The position numbers and the translations under genes are program-made. Below, in pieces: positions 5,639 to 5,926 of a stretch of DNA of 5,926 nucleotides (the stretch's first letter is position 1; the number at the start of each line of letters is the position of its first letter). The notes beneath the pieces were generated by a model that saw only the letters and a list, made by a program, of their open reading frames with translations, was not told the DNA's origin and made no database searches. Location of the stretch: positions 1-5,926 of the forward strand of contig DAOOWV010000042.1 of NCBI GenBank assembly GCA_035371485.1, given 5' to 3'. Source of the stretch: DAOOWV01 sp035371485. GTDB lineage: Bacteria; Patescibacteriota; Dojkabacteria; JAFGLO01.

Positions 5639-5857
5639 ATGAACCTATCCGAAACTATAGAATATCTCAATAATCAAATTTCACTCCAAAAAGCGAGCCT
5701 AAGAAACTCGCTTTTTATTCTATCTCTAGCCATCGTAGATTCTAATGCTACAAATATAGATGATACTATTATAAAATATTATAATAATCAAGGAATATCC
5801 TGCAAAGTAAAACGGTGTAATATAACTGGAGAATATGAAATCTCAATTTGGTGGTAA
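5639..5857 (+). CDS. Small hypothetical protein, 72 residues
   Basis: No family is recognised. The ORF starts one base after the stop of the GT-B gene (TAA-A-ATG), as expected for a coupled gene. No independent ribosome site is visible. The N-terminal half is predicted helical, with a hydrophobic stretch SLFILSLAIVDS around residues 24-35 that is too short and polar to be a confident membrane segment. The C-terminal third alternates like beta strands and ends in GEYEISIWW. Against it, a terminator-like hairpin (5688-5716) overlaps codons 17-26, so most transcripts might end inside it. It could be a real small gene expressed by read-through, or a chance ORF over the operon's terminator. The promoter at 5865-5893 lies just after its stop, consistent with a true gene end there. 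Confidence 0.5.
   Translation: MNLSETIEYLNNQISLQKASLRNSLFILSLAIVDSNATNIDDTIIKYYNNQGISCKVKRCNITGEYEISIWW
5688..5716 (+). terminator. Intrinsic terminator-like hairpin, possibly bidirectional
   Basis: AAAAAGCGAG (5688-5697) and CTCGCTTTTT (5707-5716) form a perfect 10-bp inverted repeat with a 9-nt loop. The GC-rich part is GCGAG/CTCGC, followed directly by five Ts, and preceded by five As so that it could also act on - strand transcripts. It lies 50 bases after the stop of the GT-B gene, where an operon terminator would be expected, but inside the 72-codon ORF. The T-run is short, so it may be leaky. Confidence 0.65.
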
Positions 5858-5860
5858 TTT

Positions 5861-5875
5861 GTTCTTGACAAGAAC
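5861..5875. promoter_or_regulatory. Operator-like perfect palindrome over a -35 box
   Basis: GTTCTTG-A-CAAGAAC is a perfect inverted repeat with 7-bp arms around one central base. It contains the complete -35 box TTGACA (5865-5870), the classic place for a dimeric repressor to block RNA polymerase. A GTTCTT half-site recurs at 5920-5925, at the window edge. The repressor is unknown; the arrangement does not match the SOS-box patterns I know (CTGT-N8-ACAG, GAAC-N4-GTTC, or direct GTTC-N7-GTTC). Confidence 0.55.
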
Positions 5876-5893
5876 GTAGGAGTGTGATAAACT
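5865..5893 (+). promoter_or_regulatory. Sigma70-type promoter reading out of the window
   Basis: A perfect TTGACA (5865-5870) is followed by 17 bp and TAAACT (5888-5893, four of six consensus bases) with TG at 5885-5886 giving an extended -10. The layout and the shared TCTTGACAA and TG-n-TA blocks resemble the 816-844 promoter. Transcription would begin near 5900 and run off the window; the gene it serves is not visible. In the remaining leader a small CAC-GAAA-GTG hairpin (5911-5920) can form. Confidence 0.65.
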
Positions 5894-5926
5894 TTTAGTA
5901 TAAAATACACCACGAAAGTGTTCTTT

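Noticed and set aside
5861..5875. LexA/SOS box
   Set aside because: The half-site orientation and spacing do not fit the E. coli-type, Bacillus-type or alphaproteobacterial SOS patterns, so only an unnamed operator is claimed.
1..5926. tRNA, rRNA, transposase or attachment-site features
   Set aside because: I saw no cloverleaf-like segment, conserved rRNA sequence, transposase motif or long direct or terminal inverted repeats.

Overview
The window is about 5.9 kb of AT-rich, tightly packed bacterial or bacteriophage DNA with every real gene on the + strand. Shine-Dalgarno sites, sigma70-type promoter boxes (TTGACA, 17 bp, TG-n-TATAAG), ordinary stop codons and ATGA-type overlaps point to a bacterium or its phage. 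I cannot name the organism. A run of 10 Ns (3059-3068) shows this is a scaffolded assembly, probably metagenomic.

Layout: 15-797 is a family-2-type (GT-A) glycosyltransferase. Then come a strong promoter (816-844), a 192-residue protein of unrecognised family (883-1461) and a degenerate pentanucleotide array of form NNGGY (about 1484-1558). Five more glycosyltransferase genes follow: GT25-type (1583-2206), a GT-A protein with FSRNR and TDD motifs (2203 to about 3090, running into the gap), a canonical GT2 (3044-3832), a divergent GT2-like protein with a degenerate metal-binding motif (3848-4540) and a GT-B/GT4-like enzyme (4543-5637). A 72-codon small ORF (5639-5857) contains an intrinsic-terminator-like hairpin (5688-5716). 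The window ends with a second promoter whose -35 box lies inside a perfect 15-bp palindrome (5861-5893).

How the genes may work together: the six glycosyltransferases look like a cytosolic sugar-transfer module that builds or decorates a glycan on a cell surface or virion. No flippase, polymerase or nucleotide-sugar synthesis gene is present in the window. Genes from 1583 onward are spaced or overlapped like one operon, probably read from the 816-844 promoter and ending at 5688-5716.

The most unusual part is 816-1558. A gene with its own promoter and higher GC than its neighbours sits between glycosyltransferase genes and is followed at once by a G-rich array with strict 5-nt periodicity. 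In the array, pentamer positions 1-2 vary freely and positions 3-5 are GGY. The protein ends in a glycine-rich loop (GVGDYRPKFGRF) reminiscent of RAMP-fold RNA-binding proteins. A protein plus a transcribed pentamer array in its own 3' untranslated region is the best candidate here for an undescribed system. That link is inference.
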